From positions 310,001-374,000 of the forward strand of contig NZ_QFXK01000035.1 in assembly GCF_003261635.1 (NCBI RefSeq): a stretch of DNA of 64,000 bases. The letters run 5' to 3'. Source of the DNA: Kribbella monticola (GTDB lineage: Bacteria; Actinomycetota; Actinomycetes; Propionibacteriales; Kribbellaceae). The translations under genes and the position numbers were made by a program. Under the pieces are notes generated by a model. It saw only the letters and a list, made by a program, of their open reading frames with translations, was not told the origin of the DNA and did not search any database. Shown one piece after another: positions 15,891 through 24,900 of this stretch; within the stretch, counting starts at the first letter, position 1; each line of letters starts with the position of its first letter.

Positions 15891-16806
15891 ACCTGTCCTC
15901 CGCACGCCAGAAGTAGATGAATCCGCCGACCAACGAGATCCCGGCCCAGATGATCGAGATCTCCCACGCGTGCGGGAGCTGGTTCTTCACGTGCTCTTCC
16001 AGCACCGCACGGCGGGCGATGTCGATGTACGCCGAGATCGGGTTCAGCGACAGCACCTGGATCACCCAGCCGGGGGCGTGCAGGCCCTCGAGCTTGGCCG
16101 GGATCGAGAAGAAGATACCGGACGCGTACAACCAGGTCCGGGTGATGAACGGCAGCAGCTGGCTGATGTCGGTCAGGAACGCGCCGAGCCGGGCGAACAC
16201 CAAGGTGGCGCCGATGTTGAACAGCGTCTGCAGGAACAGCGCCGGGATCAGCAGCAGCCAGTGCCAGTTGGGTCCGGTGGAGAAGCCGACCATCAGGAAC
16301 AGGATGGCCATCGAGAGGAACATCTGGTTCAGCTCGTTCACCACGTACGCCAGCGGGAGCGTCGCGCGCGGGAAGTGCAGCGTGCGGATCAGTGACATGT
16401 TCGCCGAGATCGCCCGCGAACCCTCGGTCATCGAACGCTGCGTGTAGCTGAACACGAACATGCCGCAGATCAGGAACGACGCGTAGTTCGGGATCCCGTT
16501 CTTCGTCCCGAGCAGGACGCCGAACGCGAGGTAGTACACCCCGGCGTTGAGCAGCGGGGTGAGGACCTGCCAGATCGATCCGAGCCGGGCGCCGGCGTAG
16601 ACCGCATAGGTCCGCGCGCGGGCGTAGCTCACGATGAACTGACGACGGCCCCACAGTTCGATCAGGTAGGTCCGGAGCGACGGTCGTGCCGAGCTCCTGG
16701 ACAACCCATAACGCTCAGCCATGGCCGCGAGTTCTGCGGTCTTGGCCGACTCAGCGGCGGTTGACATGCGGGCCAATCTACTGGGCTCCGGGCGCGAATA
16801 TGACAT
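15877..16806 (-). CDS. ABC polysaccharide exporter permease (Wzm/TagG-like)
   Basis: A 309-residue ABC-2 type permease with six hydrophobic segments (about residues 70-290) and the family features YLIELWGRRQFIVSYARART and LGSIWQVLTPLLNAGVYYLAFG. It pairs with the Wzt-like ATPase to flip a polyprenyl-linked polymer across the cytoplasmic membrane. ATG 16806 is preferred because CAGGGGG lies 6-8 nt upstream; ATG 16767 is a shorter possibility. It sits mid-operon between the phosphatase and the ATPase. Confidence 0.92.
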   Translation of the reverse strand: MSYSRPEPSRLARMSTAAESAKTAELAAMAERYGLSRSSARPSLRTYLIELWGRRQFIVSYARARTYAVYAGARLGSIWQVLTPLLNAGVYYLAFGVLLGTKNGIPNYASFLICGMFVFSYTQRSMTEGSRAISANMSLIRTLHFPRATLPLAYVVNELNQMFLSMAILFLMVGFSTGPNWHWLLLIPALFLQTLFNIGATLVFARLGAFLTDISQLLPFITRTWLYASGIFFSIPAKLEGLHAPGWVIQVLSLNPISAYIDIARRAVLEEHVKNQLPHAWEISIIWAGISLVGGFIYFWRAEDRYGRG

Positions 16807-16928
16807 CGGAGCCCCCTGAACCGTTTCAGACGCGTCGCCGTGGGCACACTGTGTCACCAGTTTCACACTGTGACGAAGGGATTGCGGCCAGTTCGCGGCC
16901 TCCGGTCGAGCGGTCGAAGGGCCCCTTT

Positions 16929-17645
16929 TCAGCCGGTCAGCCGCCTGCGCAGTACGTCGAGTTGGGCCGTGGTGAGACCGCCGTGCAGCAGGTAGTTGGT
17001 GGGTCCTCCGTACGCCGTGTCGAGGTGCTCCAGGATCGCCACGATCGACTCGGCGCGGGTGTCGCGGAACTCGAGCATCTCCGCATGCAGCGACTCGTCC
17101 GGTTCAGCGGCCAGTTGCTCGGCCATCGCCGAGGCGAGCCGTTGTTTGGTGAGGAAGTAGTCGGCAACGATCTCGTCCACCGGTACGCCGGCGACGCTCA
17201 GCGCGATCGCGACGACCATACCGGTGCGGTCCTTGCCGCCATGGCAATGGACCACCACCGCGCCCGGCGGGGCCTCGGCGATCGCCAGCACCGCTTCGGC
17301 GAATCGCTCCGGGCGCCGGTCGAGCATGTCGATGCAGACCGCGACGATGGTGTCCATGCCCTCGCCAGGCACAGCCGGATCCTGAACCGGTACTGCGTAT
17401 CCGAGGTCGTCCGACGTGAACGGCGTCGGCGCCTCGGCGACCTCCGCCGGCGACCGCAGATCCACGACCCGGCTCACCCCGGCCCGTCGTACGGCGTCGA
17501 CACCGGCGGGCGACAGGTAGTGCAAGCTGTCGGCGCGAATCAGCGCGCCCGGCCGGATCCGGCCGCCGTCGTCCGTCGGCAGGCCACCCAGGTCGCGCAC
17601 GTTCCGGCAGTCGGGCCAATCCAGATGTGGGCTCACGGCCACCAT
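16929..17645 (-). CDS. protein-tyrosine/dual-specificity phosphatase family protein
   Basis: A 238-residue phosphatase of the Y_phosphatase3 type. The N-terminus carries CRNVRDLGGLPTDDGGRIRPGALIRAD, and the P-loop HCHGGKDRTG supplies Cys134 and Arg140, the CX5R motif. Members hydrolyse phosphotyrosine, phosphoinositides or other phosphomonoesters. No signal peptide. Its place between the exporter permease and the glycerol-1-phosphate-dehydrogenase-like gene suggests a role in, or control of, polymer synthesis, but this is inference from position. Confidence 0.85.
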   Translation of the reverse strand: MVAVSPHLDWPDCRNVRDLGGLPTDDGGRIRPGALIRADSLHYLSPAGVDAVRRAGVSRVVDLRSPAEVAEAPTPFTSDDLGYAVPVQDPAVPGEGMDTIVAVCIDMLDRRPERFAEAVLAIAEAPPGAVVVHCHGGKDRTGMVVAIALSVAGVPVDEIVADYFLTKQRLASAMAEQLAAEPDESLHAEMLEFRDTRAESIVAILEHLDTAYGGPTNYLLHGGLTTAQLDVLRRRLTG

Positions 17646-17731
17646 CTTGTCCGCTTCGCGAAGTGGCGACCAGCCGTTCGAGCGCGACGCCCTCGCGCGG
17701 CAGCAATCCTCAGCGATCCGTCAGCGGGCCC

Positions 17732-18826
17732 TCAGCGATCCGTCGGCGAGCCGTCCGGGCCGATCCGGGCGAGCACCTGGTCGTCGAAGGCCGCCGCTTG
17801 TTCGGCGATGCGCGCCGGTGTCAGCGCCGACTCCTCCAGAATGGTGATCCGCCCGGGCCGGGTCTGCGGCGCGTACTCGACGACGGCGTTGAACTCCTCC
17901 AGCGAGAAGCCGAGATCGGTCGGCCGCACCGGCAACGCGTGCCGGGCAAGGCAATCAACGGTCGCGTGGAAGCGATCCAGATCGCCCCGCAGGAACCAGG
18001 CGAAGGCAGCGCCCAGCCCCACCTGCTCCCCGTGGTACCCGCGGCGCGAAGGATGCAGCAGGTCGATCGAGTGGGAGATCTCGTGGCACGCGCCCGACGA
18101 CGGCCGCGACGTACCGGCGACCACCATCGAGATGCCGGACAGCACCAGACCTTCGGCCAAGGTGGCCAGGAAGTCGTCGTCCGCGACGCTGCCCGGATGG
18201 TTCAGCACCGCCTGTGCGGCAGTCCGCGCGAGCGACACCGCAAGACCGTCGATCTCCTCGCCGTGCTGGCGATTGGCGGCTTCCCAGTCGGCGATCGCGG
18301 ACAGGTTCGACAGGATCTCGCCGATCCCGGACCGCACCGAGCGCTCGGGCGCCTGCCGGACCAGGTCCAGGTCGACGAGGACGGCCAGCGGCGCCGGTAC
18401 GCCGTACGAGCCGCGGCCGGCGTCGTTGTCCAGCGTGCTGATCGGCGAGGCGATCCCGTCGTGCGCGAGGTTCGTGGCGACCGCGACCATCGGCAGCCCG
18501 AGCCGCGCGGCCGCGAACTTCGTCACGTCCAGCACGGTCCCGCCGCCGACGCCGACGATCGCGTCGTACCGCTTGGTGCGGACCTGCTCGACCAGCCGGA
18601 TCGCCGCGTTGATGGTGCCGCCCTCGACGGAGTACCAGTCGGCGCCGGCCAGGCCGCCCTCGAACGTCTTCTGCACGGTCGGTCCGTACGTCGAACCGAC
18701 CGCGATGGCGACCCGCCCGGAGGTGGAGATCCGCTGGTCGGTGAGGATCGTGCCCAGCTCGGCGAGAGCACCGCGGCGTACGTCGACGACCAGCGGCGCG
18801 GTGATCATCCGGGCTAGGAGGGGCAT
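17732..18826 (-). CDS. sn-glycerol-1-phosphate dehydrogenase-like iron/zinc alcohol dehydrogenase
   Basis: A 364-residue member of the G1P dehydrogenase/AraM branch of the metal-dependent alcohol dehydrogenase superfamily: NAD(P) loop GVGGGTVLDVTK (92-103), substrate loop HDGIASP (122-128) and metal-site motifs GACHEISH (His248) and YHGEQVG (His265). The Asp ligand expected in the GD-L-GK segment appears to be Glu170 in GIGEILSN. Known members reduce dihydroxyacetone phosphate to sn-glycerol-1-phosphate. GGGAGAT precedes the ATG, which lies 13 bp inside the upstream nucleotidyltransferase gene, so the two are coupled. Confidence 0.85.
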   Translation of the reverse strand: MPLLARMITAPLVVDVRRGALAELGTILTDQRISTSGRVAIAVGSTYGPTVQKTFEGGLAGADWYSVEGGTINAAIRLVEQVRTKRYDAIVGVGGGTVLDVTKFAAARLGLPMVAVATNLAHDGIASPISTLDNDAGRGSYGVPAPLAVLVDLDLVRQAPERSVRSGIGEILSNLSAIADWEAANRQHGEEIDGLAVSLARTAAQAVLNHPGSVADDDFLATLAEGLVLSGISMVVAGTSRPSSGACHEISHSIDLLHPSRRGYHGEQVGLGAAFAWFLRGDLDRFHATVDCLARHALPVRPTDLGFSLEEFNAVVEYAPQTRPGRITILEESALTPARIAEQAAAFDDQVLARIGPDGSPTDR

Positions 18827-19551
18827 ACGATCTCCCGCGCCCGGGCCAGGTCGTCGTGGTTGTCGATCTCGACCCAGTCGACCTTGCCGATACCGGCCAC
18901 GTCGATGCGGCGGCCTCGGTTGACCAGCTCCTGGTAGCCGTCCTCGTAGTACAGGTTCGGGTCGCGTTCCCAGGTGGTCTTCAAGGCATCCGCGAGGTCC
19001 GCGGCGGCGGACGGCTCGATGAGAGTCAGTCCGATGTACTCACCAGTTGCGTCCGAAGGCTCCATCAGCTTGGTGATCCGCTCGACACCGTTGGCCTCCG
19101 ACCAGATCACCTTCATCTCCTCGTCCGCCAGCGACTTCACGGTGTCGAGGGCAAGGATGAGTTGCTGGTCGCCGCCGCGGGCCTCGAGCAGCGTGTGCTC
19201 GACCGAGACCGGGTGGACGGTGTCGCCGTTCGCAAGCACCATGCCTTGGCTGAACAAGTCACGGGCACACCACAGCGAGTAGGCGTTGTTCCACTCCTCC
19301 GCCTTGTCGTTGTGGACGAGTTCGAGCGTCACGCCGTACCGGCTCTCCATGTCCTTCTGGCGGTCCGCGATCGCCTGCGCGGCGTACCCGACGACGATCG
19401 CGACATCGGTGAGGCCGACTTCGGCGAAGTTGGCGAGCGTCAGGTCGAGCACGCTGGTCTCCGCGTCGATGGGCACCAGGGCCTTGGGCAGCGTGTCGGT
19501 GTAGGGGCGCAGGCGGCGCCCGGCTCCGGCGGCGAGAACGAGTCCGATCAT
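18814..19551 (-). CDS. nucleotidyltransferase, LicC/phosphocholine cytidylyltransferase-like
   Basis: A 245-residue NTP transferase: GLVLAAGAGRRLRPYTDTLPKALVPID is the nucleotide-binding signature, LANGDTVHPVS carries the metal Asp, and KVDWVEIDNHDDLARA is the C-terminal metal/closing motif common in phosphocholine and related cytidylyltransferases. Its size fits that short subclass rather than hexameric sugar-1-P uridylyltransferases. First gene of a minus-strand operon with the G1P-dehydrogenase-like enzyme, so an NDP-activated glycerol-type phosphate is the attractive product. A TAGCAT box 6 nt upstream suggests a leaderless start. Confidence 0.85.
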   Translation of the reverse strand: MIGLVLAAGAGRRLRPYTDTLPKALVPIDAETSVLDLTLANFAEVGLTDVAIVVGYAAQAIADRQKDMESRYGVTLELVHNDKAEEWNNAYSLWCARDLFSQGMVLANGDTVHPVSVEHTLLEARGGDQQLILALDTVKSLADEEMKVIWSEANGVERITKLMEPSDATGEYIGLTLIEPSAAADLADALKTTWERDPNLYYEDGYQELVNRGRRIDVAGIGKVDWVEIDNHDDLARAREIVCPS

Positions 19552-19557
19552 CCCCGG

Positions 19558-19563
19558 ATGCTA
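19558..19563 (-). promoter_or_regulatory. -10 box TAGCAT for the nucleotidyltransferase-exporter operon
   Basis: TAGCAT on the minus strand ends 6 nt before ATG 19551. The galE start is only 56 bp away on the other strand, so the two promoters are back to back. Confidence 0.45.
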
Positions 19564-19606
19564 CTGCCCAGCAGCCCGATGGACCGTGGATGAGAGGATG
19601 CCGGGC

Positions 19607-20557
19607 ATGACATGGCTCGTGACTGGTGGTGCCGGGTACATCGGATCGCATGTGGTGCGGGCGTTCCGCGCGGACGGGATCGACGTCGTCGTGATCGACG
19701 ACCTGTCGAGCGGCAAGCCGGAGTTCCTGGTGGACGGCGTCCCGTTCGTCGAGGCGAACCTGCTCGACGCCGACGCGACCCGCAAGGCGCTCGACGGGGT
19801 CAGCGGTGTGGTGCACCTGGCCGGGTACAAGTACGCCGGGGTCTCGGTCGAGAAGCCGATGCACACCTACACCCAGAACGTCACCGCGATGGTCACCCTG
19901 CTGTCCGCGATGGCCGAGACCGAGGTCCGCAACATCGTCTTCTCCTCCAGCGCGGGCGTTTACGGCACCCCGAAGGACGAGACCGTCACCGAGCAGACGC
20001 CGCCGAACCCGCAGAGCCCGTACGGCGAGACGAAGCTGATCGGCGAGTGGCTGCTCGCGGATCAGGCCAAGGCGGTTCCGCTGAACCACACCTCGCTGCG
20101 CTACTTCAACGTCGTCGGCTCCGGGGACCCCAAGGTGTACGACGCGAGCCCGTACAACCTGTTCCCGATCGTGTGCAACATGCTGGCGCAGGGGAAGACC
20201 CCGCAGCTCCACGCCGGTCACCCGACGCCGGACGGCACCTCGATCAAGGACTACGTGCACGTGTCCGACCTGGCCCGCGCGCATGTTGCCGCGGCGCGGG
20301 CGCTGGACTCGGGCAAGACCCTCGAGCCGGTCTACAACCTGGGTAGCGGCACCGGTACGTCGGTCCGCGAGATCATGGATGCCGCCCGCCGCGTGACCGG
20401 CATCGACTTCACCCCCACCGAGGGACCGCGCCGCCCCGGCGACCCGTCGCGCGTGGTCACCTCCGGCGAGCTGGCCGCCCGCGACCTGGAGTGGAAGAAC
20501 ACCCACACCGTCGACGAGATGTTCGCCTCGGCCTGGGAAGCCTGGCCGAAGGGCTGA
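19607..20557 (+). CDS. galE: UDP-glucose 4-epimerase
   Basis: A 316-residue extended short-chain dehydrogenase: NAD motif GGAGYIGSHV at residues 8-17, SSAGVYG with the catalytic Ser, and YGETK with the Tyr/Lys pair, followed by NVVGSGDPKVYDASPYNLFPIV typical of GalE. It interconverts UDP-glucose and UDP-galactose for surface glycans. ATG 19607 is chosen for the GAGAGGA 9 nt upstream. It is divergent from the nucleotidyltransferase operon and converges with a methyltransferase with zero gap. Confidence 0.92.
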   Translation: MTWLVTGGAGYIGSHVVRAFRADGIDVVVIDDLSSGKPEFLVDGVPFVEANLLDADATRKALDGVSGVVHLAGYKYAGVSVEKPMHTYTQNVTAMVTLLSAMAETEVRNIVFSSSAGVYGTPKDETVTEQTPPNPQSPYGETKLIGEWLLADQAKAVPLNHTSLRYFNVVGSGDPKVYDASPYNLFPIVCNMLAQGKTPQLHAGHPTPDGTSIKDYVHVSDLARAHVAAARALDSGKTLEPVYNLGSGTGTSVREIMDAARRVTGIDFTPTEGPRRPGDPSRVVTSGELAARDLEWKNTHTVDEMFASAWEAWPKG

Positions 20558-21310
20558 TCAGCCTTTCAGAGCGTCGAAGCAGGCCGCCGGTACGGTGAGG
20601 GAGACCTCGCCGCGCCGGTTGAGTTCCTGTTCGACGGCGTCGAGGGCTTCCTGGCCGGCGATCGCGAGCCAGCCGTCGAGGAAGCCCAGCTTGATGAAGT
20701 AGTGGTTCAGCAACGCGGTCCCGTCGGCGAAGCGCATCCCGAACTCGGTGCGGGCTACGACGCTCGCGGTGAAGCTCGCCTGCTCCAACAGCCGGAGCGT
20801 GCCGTCGACGCTGGCCCGATGCGCGATGTGGTCGTCCAGCGCCTTTCCGTCGGACGCCGAGCGGAAGGCGTCGTAGAACTCGGCCATGTGCCCGACCAGG
20901 TTGGTGCTGAGCAGCAGGTGACCACCTGGCCGGAGTACGCGATGGCACTCGGTGAGAACCGCGGCGGCGTTGTCGAAGTTGTTGACGCCCAGGTTGGAGA
21001 CGACGACGTCGACCGAGGAGTCCGCGAGGTCGAGGCTCGAGGCGTCCGCGACCACCAGCTCGACGTTGGCCAGGCCGAGGTACTCGACCTTGCGCCGTAG
21101 TACGTCCATGGCCTCGGCCCACGGATCGACCGCGATCACCCGGGCGGCCGCGCTGCGCTGGGCCAGTTCGACGGTCAGGAAGCCGGTGCCGGCGCCGAGG
21201 TCGACGATCGTCTGGCCGCGGCGCAGCGGCACGTGCTCGAGGATCAGCTGCCCGAAGGGCGCCGACCACAACGGCAGCTCGTCGTAGTTGTCCGCGACCG
21301 GGTCTCCCAT
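20558..21310 (-). CDS. class I SAM-dependent methyltransferase
   Basis: A 250-residue methyltransferase: IVDLGAGTGFLTVELAQ (SAM motif I), VIAVDPW (motif II acidic residue), VELVVADASSLDLADSSVDVVVSNLGVNNF (motif III) and RVLRPGGHLLLSTN (post-motif). It resembles small-molecule methyltransferases of the UbiE/arsenite type but lacks Cys signatures; substrate unknown. A TAGGGT box 6 nt upstream of the ATG suggests leaderless initiation. Its stop abuts the galE stop. Confidence 0.87.
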   Translation of the reverse strand: MGDPVADNYDELPLWSAPFGQLILEHVPLRRGQTIVDLGAGTGFLTVELAQRSAAARVIAVDPWAEAMDVLRRKVEYLGLANVELVVADASSLDLADSSVDVVVSNLGVNNFDNAAAVLTECHRVLRPGGHLLLSTNLVGHMAEFYDAFRSASDGKALDDHIAHRASVDGTLRLLEQASFTASVVARTEFGMRFADGTALLNHYFIKLGFLDGWLAIAGQEALDAVEQELNRRGEVSLTVPAACFDALKG

Positions 21311-21316
21311 GGCCGC

Positions 21317-21322
21317 ACCCTA
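21317..21322 (-). promoter_or_regulatory. -10 box TAGGGT for the methyltransferase gene
   Basis: TAGGGT on the minus strand ends 6 nt before ATG 21310. Confidence 0.45.
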
Positions 21323-21458
21323 CGGCTCCCGGCGGGTGTGCGCGGAGAATTTTCGCACCGCGGAGAAATTCTGGCTGGGCGGTCCTGGGCGGCTGTATGT
21401 TGTGCCCCAGTTACTACAGCTCGTCGCCGACGGGCTCTGATCGAGGGGTGCGATCCGC

Positions 21459-21884
21459 ATGAGTTACGAGTCCCTGCCGCGGTTCCTGGCGAAGATCGAC
21501 CTCTTCGAAGGGCTGCCGGCCGACACGCTGACCGACCTGATCGGCCGCGGCACGACCCTGACGACGCCGGCCGGTGCGTCGGTGGTGCAGCAGGGCGGCG
21601 ACGACAACGGCCTGCAGGTCGTGCTGGAAGGTTCGGCCGAGGTCACGGTCAACGGCGAGGCGCGCCCCGCGCTGGGCGTGGGCGACTACTTCGGCGAGAT
21701 CTCCTTGCTGGACGGGCAGCCGCGCTCGGCGTCGGTCGTGGCCGGTCCCGACGGGCTGACCACCTTCGCCCTGTCGTCGCTGGCCTTCGCCCCGGTGGTG
21801 AAGGAGAACCCGGACGTCGCGCAGACGCTGCTCAAGGCGCTCTGCGGGCGGATCCGCTCGCTCGAGGCCGCCCAAAGGGCCTGA
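21459..21884 (+). CDS. cyclic nucleotide-binding domain protein
   Basis: A 141-residue stand-alone cNMP-binding domain. The phosphate-binding cassette FGEISLLDGQPRSASV is intact, with Glu80 (ribose) and Arg89 (cyclic phosphate), so nucleotide binding is likely. There is no DNA-binding or catalytic domain. GAGGGG lies about 10 nt before the ATG. It lies 32 bp upstream of a class III cyclase homologue on the same strand, which suggests that it reads, or feeds back on, that enzyme. Confidence 0.88.
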   Translation: MSYESLPRFLAKIDLFEGLPADTLTDLIGRGTTLTTPAGASVVQQGGDDNGLQVVLEGSAEVTVNGEARPALGVGDYFGEISLLDGQPRSASVVAGPDGLTTFALSSLAFAPVVKENPDVAQTLLKALCGRIRSLEAAQRA

Positions 21885-21916
21885 GCGTCAGGCCCGAGAG
21901 TAGCCCGGGGCAACCA

Positions 21917-24900
21917 ATGGCCTCCGCCACGGAGCGCAAGGTCGTCTCGGTGCTGTTCTGCGACCTGGTCGGTTTCACGGCCGCCTCGGAGTCCGCGGAC
22001 CCCGAGGACGTCCGGCGCTGGCTGCTGCCCTACCACCAGTTGCTGCGCGAGGTCGTGGAGCGCTTCGGCGGGACGGTGGAGAAGTTCGCCGGGGACGCGA
22101 TCCTGGCGGTCTTCGGCGCTCCCCGCTCCCGCGAGGACGACGCCGAGCGGGCCGTCCGGGCAGGCCTGGCGATCCTGGACGCTCTCGCTTCGACGGGCAC
22201 GCTCGAGGTCCGGATCGGCATCGACACCGGCGAGGCCCTGGTCGAGCTGGGTGCCAGACCCGAGCTGGGGGAGCCGTTCGTCACCGGTCTGGTGGTCAAT
22301 GCGGCGGCCCGGTTGCAGACCTCGGCCCCCGTCGGCACGGTCGTGGTCGGCGCGGGCACCTATGCGGCAACCAGTCGGGTCTTCGCGTACGAACCGCTGG
22401 AACCCGTTGCAGTCAAGGGACTCAGCCATCCACTCGACCGATGGCAGGCCGGCGCTCCGCGGGCCCGCTTCGGCGCGGACGTGATCCGTGACCTCAGTAC
22501 GCCGCTGGTCGGGCGGCAGCGCGATCTCACCCTGCTCCGCACCGCGTTCGACAAGGCGGTCGCCGAACGCGCACCGCAGTTCGTCACGCTGCTGGGCGAA
22601 CCGGGCATCGGCAAGTCCCGGCTGGTCGCCGAACTCGGCGCCGAACTGGACCGCCGCGACGAACTGGTGACGTGGCGCGAAGGCCGCTGCCTGCCGTACG
22701 GCGAGGGCCCGTTCTGGCCGATCGCGGAGATCTTCAAGGCGCAGGCCGGCATCCTCGACACCGATCCGCCGGCGGTGGCCGCCGAGAAGCTGGACGCGAT
22801 CCTGCCCGCGGACGGGGACCGGTCCTGGTTGCGCGCCAGGGTCCGGCCGCTGGTCGGTGCCGAGATCGGCAGTGTGCCGCCGGGTTCGGTGACGCAGGAG
22901 GAGTCGTTCGCCGCGTGGCGGCAACTGATCGAGGGATTCGCCGAGCACGCCCCGACGGTGATCGTGCTGGAGGACCTGCACTGGGCCAAGGACGCCCTGC
23001 TGCACTTCGTCGACCACCTCGTCGACTGGGTCACCGACCTCCCGCTGCTGGTCGTCATCACCGCCCGGCCGGAGTTGCTCGAACGCGGTCCCCGCTGGAC
23101 CCGCGGACTGCAGAACGCCCTGACGATCGGCCTCTCGCCGTTGTCCGGCAGCGAGACCGACCAGCTGATCACCCGGCTGCTCACCGACAGTGCCCTGCCA
23201 CCGGAGACCAAGGCCGAGCTGGTCCAGCGCGCCGACGGAAACCCCTTGTACGCCGAGGAACTCGCGCGGATGGTGAAGGACTCCGGCTCGGGGCACGCGA
23301 CCGTGGATCTGCCGCCGGGAATCAGTTCGATCATCGCCGCTCGCCTGGACACGCTGGAGCCGGATCGCAAAGCCCTGCTCGCGAACGCGGCCGTGATCGG
23401 CCGGGTCTTCTGGGCCGAGGCCGTCGCCGTCCTCAGCCACCGCGAGCCGGCGGACGTAGTACAGGCGTTGCAGGAGCTGGCGCGGAAGGAGTTGGTGCGG
23501 CCGGTTCGGCAGTCGTCGATGGGTGGGCAGCACGAGTACACCTTCTGGCACGCGCTGACCCGCGATGTCGCCTACAACCAGGTGCCGAGGGCGGAGCGGG
23601 CGGCGCGGCACCTCGCCGCGGCGGATTGGCTGGAAGCACAGTGCGCGACCCGGCAGGCCGAGGCGACGAACACCATCGCCCATCACCTGGAGACGGCGCT
23701 CGAGCTGTCCCGGGCCGTCGGCGACGATCGGATGATCGCGGAGTTGTCACCGCGGGCCAGGCGCTACGACCAGTTGGCCGCCGAGCTGGCGATGAACGTG
23801 GACACCTCCGACGCGCTCAGGCTGCTCGACCAGGCGCTCGCACTGACTCCCGCGGACGATCCGGAGCGGCCGGAGGTACTGTCCCGCTGGGGCTGGGCCG
23901 CCTTCCTGACCGGGCGGCTCGACGACGCGCTGGCCGCCTTCCGCGAGGCCGCCGCCGGATTCGATGCCGCGGGCAACATCGTCGGAATGGCCCGCGCCTT
24001 GCGGATGTCCACCTATCCGATGAACAACATGGCCGAGCGGCTGGACACGATCAACCGGGTGGTCGCGATGCTCGAGGCTCTCGGCCCGAGTGAGGACCTG
24101 GTCGGTGCGCTGGCCGGGCAGGCGAGCATCCTGTCGGTCGCGGGCCGGCGCGACGACGCCTTCGCCGCGGCCAACCGATCGCTGGCGATGGCGTCCGAGC
24201 ACGGCTACCCCGTACCGTATCGGGCCCTGGAGGCGCACGGGTTGTCCCGGATCGCCAACGGCGACACCGGCGGACTGGTCGACATCAAGGACGCGCTGGC
24301 CGCCCTCCAGGAGCTGGGTCAGGCGCGCGACACCGCCGTCACCTGGCTCAACTACGGCTTCGTCGTCTGGCAGATCGAAGGACCGGTAGCGGCACTCGAC
24401 TCGCTGCGCGAGGCCAGCGAATACACCGCCCGGCGCCGGCTGGTGGAACTCGATCAGCAGGTCACCTGCATGGTGCTGGAGTTGATGGTCGAGACCGGTG
24501 AGTTGCAGGAGGTCGTCATTGGTTGCCGGGAGCAACTGGATCACCCCGGCCCGGCGTTCATCCTGCTGCGCCGGATCGAGGTGCTCGCGGCCCTGGCCCG
24601 GGCGCAGTTGGAACTCGGCCAGGAAGGCGCTCGGGAAGCCGCAGAAGAGGCGTACCAGCTCGCGATCAAGGTCGGTTGGCCCGATCTCCTGGCGATCTCG
24701 GGCGCACCGGTCGCCGGTGCCCGAGCCGCCGCCGGTGACCGCGCGGGTGTCCGCGAAGTGCTCCAGCGCCTACTGGAGTTGGAAGAGCTGACCGGCAGCC
24801 ACGAGTACGCCGCGCGGCTGCCTGCTTACGTTCGCGCTGCTCTGGCAGTCGACGAGCCCGAGATCGCCGCGGCGCTGACGGCCCGCTTGGTGCCGCTGTT

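Noticed and set aside
21233..21916. 684-bp upstream extension of the cyclase/ATPase frame
   Set aside because: It would overlap the cNMP-binding gene in another phase; the cyclase domain starts at ATG 21917 and the extra sequence is Arg-rich noise.
22030..23686. Long minus-strand frames opposite the cyclase gene
   Set aside because: The plus-strand cyclase and ATPase motifs are unambiguous; the minus frames have no domains.
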